Of a stretch of DNA of 13,406 nucleotides, positions 1-7,151 are shown piece by piece. The DNA lies in NCBI GenBank assembly GCA_947457325.1, contig CANGVU010000008.1, positions 1 through 13,406 on the forward strand. Reading direction: 5' to 3'. A program made the position numbers and the translations under genes. How positions within the stretch are numbered: position 1 is the first letter of the stretch; every line of letters starts with the position of its first letter. The notes beneath the pieces are model-generated. The model did no database searches and was not told the DNA's origin. It saw nothing but the letters and a program-made list of their open reading frames with translations. This DNA comes from Flavobacteriales bacterium. Its GTDB lineage: Bacteria > Bacteroidota > Bacteroidia > Flavobacteriales_D > Sanyastnellaceae.

Positions 1-1
1 C

Positions 2-334
2 AACATTGAGGTGCATGCCCATCACGGGTGTTTGGAAGAGGAAGCAGTAATTGGTGGCAAATACCTCATCGATGCAGTGTTTCATGTAGATGTGAAGGAG
101 GCAGCTTTGTACGATGATTTGGACAGAACCATTGATTATGTCGAGGTGACCAACATTGTGCGTCGTGAGATGGCCATTCGTTCCAAACTGATTGAATCTG
201 TGGGCTACCGAATTCTCAATGCGCTAAAAGCGCGTTTTGAAGAAGCGGAAAGCATTCGCATCAAATTGACGAAGGTCTCACCGCCCATTCCCGGTCAAGT
301 AGAAAGCGTGAGCATCGAGCTTCGCACGCATTGA
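2..334 (+). CDS. folB: Dihydroneopterin aldolase, 3' part (5' end outside window)
   Basis: FolB converts 7,8-dihydroneopterin to 6-hydroxymethyl-7,8-dihydropterin and glycolaldehyde in cytosolic folate synthesis. The frame is open from base 2 and its first visible residues (NIEVHAHHGCLEEE) match the family N-terminus, where an aromatic-x-HHG/YHG motif follows a short first strand. Only about the first 10 residues should be missing. The GTG at 11 is therefore an internal valine codon, not the start. Family landmarks are present: HHGCLEEE with the early glutamate, RTIDYVEV with the conserved tyrosine, the LIESVGYRI helix glutamate and a lysine just before the SPP turn (TKVSPPIPG). The total is about 110-120 residues, normal for a FolB subunit. 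The stop codon lies directly against the stop codon of dxr on the other strand. Identity is clear; only the exact start is not visible. Confidence 0.9.
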   Translation, partial: NIEVHAHHGCLEEEAVIGGKYLIDAVFHVDVKEAALYDDLDRTIDYVEVTNIVRREMAIRSKLIESVGYRILNALKARFEEAESIRIKLTKVSPPIPGQVESVSIELRTH

Positions 335-1486
335 TTAATGCGCCATTTGAAAGGCAGTCTCTCTGGCCCAAATATCGGTTTGGAATAAATCGTTCAAGGC
401 TGGATTGTCGATGATGGTGTGGTGTTTCATGACAGATTCAACCAATTGACCAATTTCCAAGAATCCTATTTTATCTTGTAAGAAGAGCGATACCGCAATC
501 TCATTGGCTGCGTTCATGACGCAGGGCACTGTGCCTCCGTCTGCCATGGCATCATAAGCCAATTGCAAACAACGGAAAGTTTCCTTGTCAGGAGCTTCAA
601 AGGTGAGATTGGGAAATTGTGCGAAATGAAATCTTGGGAAATCAGCGGGCAAACGCTGCGGATAACCCAAGGCGTATTGAATCGGCAATTTCATATCGGG
701 TAATCCAAGTTGTGCTTTAAGACTACCATCTTCAAATTGAACCAAACTGTGGATGATGGATTGGGGATGAACGATGACATCAATCTGATGGGGTTTAAGG
801 TCGAACAACCATTGCGCCTCAATGACTTCAAGCCCTTTGTTCATGAGTGTTGACGAGTCAATGGTGATTTTAGCTCCCATCGACCAATTGGGATGTTTGA
901 GGGCTTGTTCTTTTCTAATGCCTTTTAAATCCTCAGTGTTTTTTCCTCGGAAAGGGCCACCACTAGCCGTGAGGATGATCTTCTCAATGGGGTTGTGCCA
1001 CTCGCCCGCCAAGCACTGAAAAATAGCGCTGTGCTCGGAATCGACAGGATAAAGGTTGACCGCATTTTCCTTGGCCAGTTGCGTGATGATTTTACCTGCT
1101 ACCACCAAGGTTTCTTTGTTGGCCAGAGCGATGTGCTTTTTGGCTTCAATGGCCGCAACAGTAGGTTTTAATCCTGAGAAGCCTACCAATGCAGTGAGTA
1201 CAATGTCAATGCTGTCAGATTGTACTATTTGACAAAGGCTTTCTTCACCCGCATAGACCTTGATGCCGGCATCAAATAGAGCGTCTTTGACTTTCAGGTA
1301 TTGGCTTTCATCCACGATGACAACGGCATTGGGGGAAAACTTCAATGCTTGTTCAATCAATAAGTCCGCATTCTTTTGCGCGGTCAAAACCTCCACAGAA
1401 AATTTTTCTGGATGGGCTTCAATGACCTCCAATGCTTGGGTTCCAATGGAACCTGTTGACCCTAAAATGGCTACGCCTCTTTTCAT
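335..1486 (-). CDS. dxr: 1-deoxy-D-xylulose 5-phosphate reductoisomerase
   Basis: Dxr (IspC) is the NADPH-dependent cytosolic enzyme that turns 1-deoxy-D-xylulose 5-phosphate into 2-C-methyl-D-erythritol 4-phosphate, the committed step of the MEP isoprenoid pathway. The predicted protein has 383 residues, the normal length. The N-terminal nucleotide-binding loop GSTGSIG is at residues 9-15 and ALANKETL at 120-127. Metal ligands fit D149 and E151 in PVDSEHSAIF and E220 in NKGLEVIEA. Substrate and flexible-loop residues fit H198 and W201 in KHPNWSMG and H240 in VHPQS. The ATG at 1486 is chosen because it puts the Rossmann loop at the usual place; the frame opens six codons earlier only at a TTG. 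It follows the CotH-family gene on the same strand with a 26-base gap and may be read from it. A weak own promoter is possible (TTG, 17 bases, TATTTTCG, ending about 5 bases before the ATG). The prenyl synthase at 11971-12945 uses products of this pathway. Confidence 0.96.
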   Translation of the reverse strand: MKRGVAILGSTGSIGTQALEVIEAHPEKFSVEVLTAQKNADLLIEQALKFSPNAVVIVDESQYLKVKDALFDAGIKVYAGEESLCQIVQSDSIDIVLTALVGFSGLKPTVAAIEAKKHIALANKETLVVAGKIITQLAKENAVNLYPVDSEHSAIFQCLAGEWHNPIEKIILTASGGPFRGKNTEDLKGIRKEQALKHPNWSMGAKITIDSSTLMNKGLEVIEAQWLFDLKPHQIDVIVHPQSIIHSLVQFEDGSLKAQLGLPDMKLPIQYALGYPQRLPADFPRFHFAQFPNLTFEAPDKETFRCLQLAYDAMADGGTVPCVMNAANEIAVSLFLQDKIGFLEIGQLVESVMKHHTIIDNPALNDLFQTDIWARETAFQMAH

Positions 1487-1512
1487 GAGGCGAAAATACA
1501 GCAATAACTTCC

Positions 1513-3780
1513 TTACAACTTGATGAATTGACGTCGGAAGAATTGACCTTGCTGATTGGTGATGCGAATGTGGTAGATTCCGGCGCTCAGATGCGATACA
1601 TCCGATTGGACAAATGAAGTTGGATTTACTTGTTGGGTCAAGATCACCTGTCCCAAGGCATTGTGAATGGTCAAGTGCTGTATGCCGGAGGAGGATTGAA
1701 GGGTCAAAGTTTGCCCAACAGGATTGGGATATAGCTCGAAATCTGCCGTTTGCTCCTCTGTGTGGACGACACCAGAATTGTTGGCATCAAAGGTGGTGGA
1801 CATGAATTGCCAGTTGCCATTTGAACCGTTGGGATATCGGCCATAACTTACGTCAGCTTGTTGCGCTGGGTAGGCAATGTTGTCCAAAATATTAGCGCCA
1901 TCGGTCAGCATTAAAGTACCTCCTGCGGCGCTCAATTTGAAATTGGCATGGACACTCAATTGCCAAGTATCATCATCTGCCCAAATCAAGGCAAAATCTT
2001 GCGGAGCGATGAGGATACTTGGCAAGGCCCATTTGTTGAGCAGCGCCACGTCATCGGTTAAATACAATCCATTAAGATCAACGATGTGGTTGGAGTTGTT
2101 GTAGAGTTCAACCCAATCGTCATCCTCAGCATATTCATCCAATTGAATATTGTTGCTAGCGAGTATTTCATTGATGCTGATGTCACCAACTGAAAAAGGT
2201 TGGGTGTTGAAGATCTTGTTGAAGAACTCGTGCTCAGCGCGGGCGGGAAGGAAAATGCCTGCGTTGTTGTTATCGGCAAAGAAATAGTATTCGACATGGG
2301 TACCATTGGCATTGAGAATAGCACCAAATCGGCCATCTCCGGCGGTTCCATCATCTGAAAGACCGTTGTCTTGCAACTGAATTTTGGTGAAGTGTTGCGT
2401 TTTGTCAAAACGGTAACCAAGCCACACCGCTGTATTGTTGGTAGATTCAATAGAAATAGAAAAGTTGTTTTGAAAGTCAATCGAGTTGGAGATGAGGGGA
2501 TTGCTCAAAGTGGGTGCGATTTGTTGAAACTCAGCAGTGGATTGCAAGTAGGTGTTTCGGGCGTCCATGAGCAATTGAATACCAGGGACTGAACCGCCAC
2601 CAGGCCCTCCGCCTCCGCCAGTGGTATTGGTGGATAAACTGTTTTGGAATTGGGTATACGTATAGAATTTATAAGGGTCGGCATGGACAGCTGCATCAAT
2701 TGTGGACATGATGTTCAGTGCTTCCGTTACATATAGACCGGATGCAATGAACTCATCCATGATGGTTTTCATGTGGGCGATGTACATGTGCTTGAAACGC
2801 GGGATGGCCAATAATTTGGAGATGAGGGGATGAGCTGTACTTGTGCTGTTGTAAAGTACGCTCGTTGTGGCTTGATTGGAACCCGGTGTTTGTCCTCCAG
2901 GAAACCCGCCAAAGCTCATGTTCAAATCCCAAATGGTGGGAAGGGATAGATGGTTTCGGTCTTTGTACAAATAATAATTCTGTTTGAATTGACCAGAGTA
3001 GGAATCCAAGTTCACCAAGGCCACATTGAATGCCAGCATCCACATTACGCGATCAATGTCCATGTTGTTTTCAAAGTTGGTGGTGAAGTTGTTGAGTGTA
3101 TCAATCATTCTCACCAATTCATTCCAACCATAGTCAGACTGCAGTTCATAAGAAGCCGCATACGAAGCAGTGTCGGCGCCGAGATAGGCCAGGTTGGGCG
3201 TGGCTGAAGAGCCTGGGCCCGCACCGCCAGTGGGATTACACTTGACAAAGGTTCCCTCAGCAGAAAAGTAGTGGTCACCGTTGAAGCGTTCGTCTATGGA
3301 TTGGGCATTGCTGTATAGTCCGCGCAGTTGTCCGTTGATGTAAACATTGGCAAAGTTGGCCTTGGGGCAGTCCATGTAATTTCTTAAGATTTGATAAGAA
3401 AGCATTTCACGGATAAAACTGGGGTCAGAAAATCCATTGCCCAGTTTTAGGTCGGTACAATGATCATAATGTGCTTTGGAATGAATGTAATCCAGTTTGA
3501 TATGCAATGGATTTTTGTTGTTGTTGGCATTGTACGAGCTATTGCCTTTGTATTTTACACCAACGCTGTCATAAGCGATGCCATTGATGATAACAGAGTC
3601 AGCCATGATGTACCCTTCAGCACCAGCCTTTGCCGTATCCATTTGATAGTCCCAATTGGTGAACCCAAAATAGATTTCAAAAGATTGAATATTGTTGACG
3701 TTGTACAATACATCCTGGGATATGTTAAGAAGGGGAAGGAACAAAGTCATGAGACTTAGAAGGGCTGTGTTTTTCATCAT
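1513..3780 (-). CDS. Secreted CotH-kinase-family protein with lamin-tail domain and T9SS type A sorting domain
   Basis: A large exported protein of 755 residues. Residues 1-22 form a Sec signal peptide (MMKN, hydrophobic core, cleavage probably after SQ). A CotH-family domain covers about 30-410: VKYKGNSSY near 75-83, LHIKLDY near 92-98, FIREMLSYQILRNY near 122-135, FANVYINGQLRGLY near 143-156, then NLDSYSG at 257-263, QNYYLYKD at 267-274 and WDLNMSFGG at 284-292. The last three carry the Asp, Asn and Asp residues expected of the protein-kinase-like active site, so it may be catalytically competent. A glycine-rich stretch (388-396) lies inside. Residues about 435-520 resemble the DGxxGDGxFG beta domain often found after CotH. 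A lamin-tail domain spans about 533-665 (INEILASNN, DDDWVELYN, LSAAGGTLML). The C-terminus (about 680-755; FELYPNPVGQ, LSAGIYHIRI, FIKL) is a type A T9SS sorting domain, predicting surface anchoring or release. The first of two adjacent ATGs is used. Substrate is unknown. The 26-base gap to dxr suggests shared transcription. Confidence 0.9.
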   Translation of the reverse strand: MMKNTALLSLMTLFLPLLNISQDVLYNVNNIQSFEIYFGFTNWDYQMDTAKAGAEGYIMADSVIINGIAYDSVGVKYKGNSSYNANNNKNPLHIKLDYIHSKAHYDHCTDLKLGNGFSDPSFIREMLSYQILRNYMDCPKANFANVYINGQLRGLYSNAQSIDERFNGDHYFSAEGTFVKCNPTGGAGPGSSATPNLAYLGADTASYAASYELQSDYGWNELVRMIDTLNNFTTNFENNMDIDRVMWMLAFNVALVNLDSYSGQFKQNYYLYKDRNHLSLPTIWDLNMSFGGFPGGQTPGSNQATTSVLYNSTSTAHPLISKLLAIPRFKHMYIAHMKTIMDEFIASGLYVTEALNIMSTIDAAVHADPYKFYTYTQFQNSLSTNTTGGGGGPGGGSVPGIQLLMDARNTYLQSTAEFQQIAPTLSNPLISNSIDFQNNFSISIESTNNTAVWLGYRFDKTQHFTKIQLQDNGLSDDGTAGDGRFGAILNANGTHVEYYFFADNNNAGIFLPARAEHEFFNKIFNTQPFSVGDISINEILASNNIQLDEYAEDDDWVELYNNSNHIVDLNGLYLTDDVALLNKWALPSILIAPQDFALIWADDDTWQLSVHANFKLSAAGGTLMLTDGANILDNIAYPAQQADVSYGRYPNGSNGNWQFMSTTFDANNSGVVHTEEQTADFELYPNPVGQTLTLQSSSGIQHLTIHNALGQVILTQQVNPTSFVQSDVSHLSAGIYHIRITNQQGQFFRRQFIKL

Positions 3781-3966
3781 GCGAATTAAGTTATTGTTAT
3801 GAGAGCAATAAGTATTGGAAAGGTTAAAAAGAGTAGAAACTGATTTTTGTCAAAAAAAACATCTAAAAAGTTTTCAAAAAGTACAATTGTGGTTAAGTTC
3901 GCATTGACGAAATAATCAATTTTGGATACACCACGTGGCTGCTCAAGAGGTGAACAACATTTAGAA
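3781..3966. promoter_or_regulatory. AT-rich divergent intergenic region
   Basis: This 186-base stretch separates the CotH-family gene (minus strand) from the SiaB-like gene (plus strand), so it should hold both promoters. I could not resolve either with confidence. On the plus strand there are near-matches to the Bacteroidota -7 element TAnnTTTG at 3842-3849 (GATTTTTG) and 3917-3924 (CAATTTTG), but each lacks a TTG at the preferred 17-23 base distance. On the minus strand TTTTTTTTGACA, reading down from 3859, could be a -33 element. No ORF in it looks real. Confidence 0.5.
3844..3856. repeat. Short AT-rich inverted repeat
   Basis: TTTTTG-T-CAAAAA is a perfect 6-base inverted repeat around one central base, in the middle of the divergent promoter region. 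It could be an operator, a pair of back-to-back TTTG promoter elements, or chance in very AT-rich DNA. The sequence alone cannot separate these. Confidence 0.3.
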
Positions 3967-4938
3967 ATGTTGTTTTATGCTTATCAAATGTTTGATGGAG
4001 GTGTTTCTTACTACGGCTATCGCGGTACAATGATGGATCACTTTACTGAGGCCATTTTGGATTTGGGAAGCCACATCAAACAAGCCAATACCGATAATGT
4101 CAGTTTGAAAAAACGCGCTTCTTTTCTCATGGTAGAATGTTTTCAAAATATTCTCAGGCATGGTATTCAAGAAGAGAGTGGGGAAGCGGAGGGTTTTTTC
4201 GGATTTTATTCTTCGTCTGATTTTTTAACCATCAATACAATCAATGGCATCAATCCATCTTCAGTCGATCCCCTACGTTCCGCATTGGATGATATCAATG
4301 CTTTGAGTCCAGAAGAGAAGAAACAGCGTTACCGTGAGATCATTCAAAATGAAAGTTTTGGTGAAGAAGGTGGAGCGGGTCTGGGATTGATTGAGATTTC
4401 GAGAAAATCAGGTTCCAAGTTGAAGTATGAAATGGAACCCAAGCCACTTGGAAAGTTTTGTTTTCATCAGCAGGTGACCATTCATTACAACGACGAACCC
4501 ACTATTCCTCCGCAAATACAATTTACCAAGATGGTGGAGAAATGGATGGAGGATAATGCGATACACATGATTTATCGTGGGAAACTGGATCATCAGAGCT
4601 TACAACCCATCATTGACATCATGAGTGGAATGGCCAAAGCTGGACAATGGGAGAATTTAGGTAAGCTGATGGATACACTCAAGGAAATTCAGCACTCGTT
4701 GTTTGAAACGGATGCGCAAAGTGGAATCATGGTCGTTGGACAGCATGAAGGAACCCGATTTATACAAGTGGGTATTGAGGTTCTGCCCCAGGAGAAGGAC
4801 GCATTGTGTACACTTGCAAAAATGCAGTTCAAAGCACAACAGTGGAAATCAGCAGATGCGCATCGTCCTTTTGCGGCCTGTGTTTCCCGTTCAGTAGGGG
4901 AAAGCAAGGAATTGTTTACTTTTCAACTTGTTCCGTAA
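3967..4938 (+). CDS. SiaB-like GHKL-fold protein kinase with a second degenerate SiaB-like domain
   Basis: Predicted soluble protein of 323 residues with no signal peptide or membrane segment. Residues about 10-175 match the SiaB/DUF6272 family, histidine-kinase-like ATPases that in Pseudomonas phosphorylate the SiaC partner protein. Visible landmarks: YYGYRG (15-20), a helix with the N-box ExxQNxxxH (E57, Q60, N61, H65), LTINTINGI (87-95), DDINALSPEEKKQRY (108-122) and the glycine-rich ATP lid EEGGAGLGLIEI (133-144). Residues about 187-320 repeat the family's early pattern (IYRG at 202-205, IIDIMSGMAKA at 215-225, EIQHSL at 240-245, then a strand pair and VLPQEKDALC). In that copy the N-box residues are replaced and there is no glycine-rich lid, so it should not bind ATP. 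SiaB proteins are normally about 180 residues, so this is about double length. The start is uncertain: ATG 3967 is preferred over an in-frame TTG at 3922, which lies within a promoter-like motif. No SiaA or SiaC gene is in view. Confidence 0.8.
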   Translation: MLFYAYQMFDGGVSYYGYRGTMMDHFTEAILDLGSHIKQANTDNVSLKKRASFLMVECFQNILRHGIQEESGEAEGFFGFYSSSDFLTINTINGINPSSVDPLRSALDDINALSPEEKKQRYREIIQNESFGEEGGAGLGLIEISRKSGSKLKYEMEPKPLGKFCFHQQVTIHYNDEPTIPPQIQFTKMVEKWMEDNAIHMIYRGKLDHQSLQPIIDIMSGMAKAGQWENLGKLMDTLKEIQHSLFETDAQSGIMVVGQHEGTRFIQVGIEVLPQEKDALCTLAKMQFKAQQWKSADAHRPFAACVSRSVGESKELFTFQLVP

Positions 4939-4955
4939 GAAAAAAAAATATTTTT

Positions 4956-4986
4956 TTGGGATTTTGATTTCTTTCGAGTATATTTG
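4956..4986 (+). promoter_or_regulatory. rpsT promoter, Bacteroidota type
   Basis: The -33 element TTG (4956-4958, end of a seven-T run) is separated by 20 bases from TATATTTG (4979-4986), a perfect match to the primary-sigma -7 consensus TAnnTTTG of Bacteroidota. Transcription should begin near 4992-4994, giving a leader of only about 14 bases before the rpsT ATG. An A9-TA-T7 tract (4940-4957) runs into the -33 element and could act as an upstream activating element. Confidence 0.75.
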
Positions 4987-5006
4987 CCCTCCAATTTTAG
5001 AAGAAA

Positions 5007-5261
5007 ATGGCAAACCATAAATCAGCAATCAAGAGAATTCGTTCCAATGACGCCAAGCGCGTTCGTAATCGTTACTACCACAAGACTACACGTAATGCTT
5101 TACGTAAGTTGCGCGCTTTGACATCAAAGGCAGAGGCGTCAGCTTTATTACCAAAAGTGGCTTCTATGTTGGATAAATTGGCCAAAAACAATGTTATTCA
5201 CTTCAACAAGGCCTCAAACTTAAAGAGCAGTTTGGCTCTTTACGTTAATGGTTTGAAATAA
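5007..5261 (+). CDS. rpsT: 30S ribosomal protein S20
   Basis: S20 is an rRNA-binding protein of the small ribosomal subunit. The 84-residue product is of normal length and is rich in lysine and arginine, with the typical start [18 protein letters not shown], the central basic helix ([17 protein letters not shown]) and the conserved C-terminal [11 protein letters not shown] segment. The ATG at 5007 fits the family N-terminus exactly. Only weak purine-rich sequence (AGAAGAAA) precedes it. It appears to be a single-gene unit, with its own promoter at 4956-4986 and a strong terminator at 5299-5324. Confidence 0.98.
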   Translation: MANHKSAIKRIRSNDAKRVRNRYYHKTTRNALRKLRALTSKAEASALLPKVASMLDKLAKNNVIHFNKASNLKSSLALYVNGLK

Positions 5262-5298
5262 GCAGCATAACCTGCATATAATTTATAGGACTGAAAAG

Positions 5299-5324
5299 CC
5301 CATCTCTTCGAGGTGGGTTTTTTT
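5299..5324 (+). terminator. Rho-independent terminator after rpsT
   Basis: CCCATCTC (5299-5306) pairs with GAGGTGGG (5310-5317) over 8 base pairs with one G-T pair. The loop is TTC and seven T residues follow (5318-5324). AAAA just before the stem can extend pairing into the T run. It lies 38 bases after the rpsT stop and 14 bases before the radC ATG, so it separates the two units or attenuates read-through into the radC operon. Confidence 0.9.
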
Positions 5325-5337
5325 ATTTTGCACCAAG

Positions 5338-6027
5338 ATGAAAACAAATGTAGACACTTGGAGTGCAGCGGAAGACTTGCCGCGTGAAAGGTTGATGAGC
5401 AGTGGGGTAGAATCCTTGACCAATAAAGATTTAATCGCATTGATTTTGGGCAGTGGTTCTAAAGATGTTCCAGTCATGGATATGGCCAGTGTTATTTTAG
5501 AGCAAGGGTTTGGGAAATTAACAAGGCTATCGCAATTCTCTTTACAAGATTGGATGGCCATTAAAGGAATTGGTTTCGGAAAAGCAGCAGTACTAACTGC
5601 GGTATTTGAGCTTGCGCGGCGAAGAAGATTTGAAGAGCTGGATAAGAAGAAATCCATTTCTTGTTCAAACCACGCCTTTGAATACTTGGTAAAACATCTG
5701 GGCGATTTAACCCATGAAGAATTCTGGATTTTATTGCTCAACAGAAACAATTCAGTAATCGCTGCTAAGCGCATTAGTGAAGGTGGACTTACAGCTACAT
5801 TAGTAGATCCCAAAAAGGTATTTTCACTGGCTTTACAGCACCATGCCAATGCTATTATTTTGGCACACAATCACCCCAGTGGGAGTTTGATCCCATCAGA
5901 ACATGATTTGGACATTACAGCCAAATTGCGCGCTGTGGGAAAGGTGATGGAATTGTTGGTGATGGATCATTTAATCGTTCATGGGAATGCGTATTTTAGC
6001 TTCGCCGATCAAGGCTTATTAGAATGA
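5338..6027 (+). CDS. radC: RadC/UPF0758 family JAMM-domain protein
   Basis: 229 residues, normal for the family. The N-terminal third holds the UPF0758 helical part with a helix-hairpin-helix-like segment (IKGIGFGKAAVL, 75-86). The C-terminal two thirds hold the JAB/JAMM fold. The metalloprotease-type motif is complete: AHNHPSGSLIPSEHDLD at 176-192, with H177, H179, S181 and D190 in place. The historical name is DNA repair protein RadC, but the role in E. coli repair was withdrawn and the real function remains unsettled; a role in DNA processing is suggested by frequent links with mobile elements. The ATG at 5338 is the family start, only 14 bases after the rpsT terminator. It is the first gene of a four-gene run; its stop overlaps the wecB start as ATGA. 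No clear promoter is visible for it. Confidence 0.93.
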   Translation: MKTNVDTWSAAEDLPRERLMSSGVESLTNKDLIALILGSGSKDVPVMDMASVILEQGFGKLTRLSQFSLQDWMAIKGIGFGKAAVLTAVFELARRRRFEELDKKKSISCSNHAFEYLVKHLGDLTHEEFWILLLNRNNSVIAAKRISEGGLTATLVDPKKVFSLALQHHANAIILAHNHPSGSLIPSEHDLDITAKLRAVGKVMELLVMDHLIVHGNAYFSFADQGLLE

Positions 6028-7151
6028 AGAGAATAATGACCATTGTAGGGGCTCGTCCCCAGTTTATCAAAGCAGCTGCGCTTAACAGGGTGTGGAGAAA
6101 TGATTACGCAGGAAGGGTGCAAGAGCTCATCGTTCATACTGGCCAGCATTATGATGAATCCATGTCTGAAGTTTTTTTTAGAGAGATGGAGATTGATGCT
6201 CCTTTTCAGGTGTTTTCTGCAGGTTCTGGGGCACATGGCGTTCAGACTGGGAAAATGATGATGGATTTGGAGTCTTTGATTCTCAAAGAGACTCCAGATG
6301 CAGTTTTGGTATATGGTGATACCAATTCCACAATAGCTGGAGCTTTGGTTGCTGCAAAGGCCAATATTCCCGTAATACATGTTGAAGCGGGTTTGCGCAG
6401 TTTTCAGCGCACCATGCCGGAGGAAATCAATCGCATCGTGACCGATCATCTCTCCACCTTGTTGTTTAGTCCCACCCCGCTAGGATTGGAGAATTTGGAG
6501 AAGGAGGGGATGACCATTGCTGCAGCGCCGTTCTCAGCGGTTAATCCTGGTGTCTTTCAATGTGGTGATGTTATGTATGACAACGCGTTGTATTATGGTA
6601 CAAGGGATTACCGATCTGAAGTAATGCCCTTTGTGGATAAGCAGTTTGTCTTATCCACCATTCACAGGGATCACAATACGGATCAACCTGATAAACTCAA
6701 AGGCATTGTGGAAACATTGATGCAGCTGACGCATGCAGCAGGATTGGAATGGGTTTTACCTGTTCATCCTCGGTTGAAGAAAAATTTGGCCGCTCAGCCT
6801 GAATTGCTGGCTGCGCTTGAAGCGGCGGGGCATGTTCATCTCATCGAGCCATTGGGTTATATTGGAATGTTACAAATGGAGCGTTTGAGTCAATTGATTG
6901 TTACTGACTCAGGCGGTGTCCAGAAAGAATCTTACTTTGCTGAGAGGCCCTGTATCATATTGCGTGATACAACAGAATGGGCAGAAATAGTTGCGGATGG
7001 AAAAGCTTTTTTGGTTGGTGCAGATGCAGATAGAATCGCGCAAGCATTTAATCAGGCAATGCAAATGACCAATATGACGTGGAAACCATTGTATGGAGAT
7101 GGAAAGGCGGCTGAGAAAATGGCGACCATCATATTTGATTTTTTGAAATGA
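6024..7151 (+). CDS. wecB: UDP-N-acetylglucosamine 2-epimerase (non-hydrolysing)
   Basis: The family interconverts UDP-GlcNAc and UDP-ManNAc in the cytosol, supplying ManNAc or ManNAcA for surface polysaccharides. The 375-residue protein has the GT-B-like two-domain layout. Visible motifs: TIVGARPQFIKAA at the N-terminus, HTGQHYDESMS (38-48), VYGDTNST (96-103, D99), HVEAGLRSF (119-127, E121), PEEINR (132-137), TIHRDHNTD (212-220, H214) and VTDSGGVQKE (293-302). These cover the catalytic Asp, Glu, Glu and His seen in characterised WecB enzymes. The segment after the histidine reads HRDHN where many homologues have HRxEN; the acidic residue is absent, but I believe this variant is common among Bacteroidota. 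A related substrate such as a UDP-diacetamido-uronate cannot be excluded. It overlaps radC and the next gene by ATGA at both ends, so translation is probably coupled. Confidence 0.93.
   Translation: MKRIMTIVGARPQFIKAAALNRVWRNDYAGRVQELIVHTGQHYDESMSEVFFREMEIDAPFQVFSAGSGAHGVQTGKMMMDLESLILKETPDAVLVYGDTNSTIAGALVAAKANIPVIHVEAGLRSFQRTMPEEINRIVTDHLSTLLFSPTPLGLENLEKEGMTIAAAPFSAVNPGVFQCGDVMYDNALYYGTRDYRSEVMPFVDKQFVLSTIHRDHNTDQPDKLKGIVETLMQLTHAAGLEWVLPVHPRLKKNLAAQPELLAALEAAGHVHLIEPLGYIGMLQMERLSQLIVTDSGGVQKESYFAERPCIILRDTTEWAEIVADGKAFLVGADADRIAQAFNQAMQMTNMTWKPLYGDGKAAEKMATIIFDFLK

Noticed and set aside
2058..2480. 140-codon open frame on the minus strand in another frame of the CotH-family gene
   Set aside because: The protein is Thr/Ser/Met-rich with no recognisable motif, and the real frame carries the lamin-tail domain over the same bases.
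3922..3966. TTG at 3922 as start of the SiaB-like gene
   Set aside because: The extra 15 residues are unlike the family N-terminus and the codon falls inside a promoter-like CAATTTTG; the ATG at 3967 is simpler.
5283..5870. 195-codon open frame on the minus strand opposite radC
   Set aside because: The translation is low-complexity Ser/Lys/Leu-rich with no family resemblance, while the plus strand encodes a complete RadC with intact motif; it is a shadow.
6633..6692. Unusual HRDHN in WecB as a sign of lost activity
   Set aside because: The catalytic histidine and the other acidic residues are intact and this variant is, as I recall, frequent in Bacteroidota epimerases.
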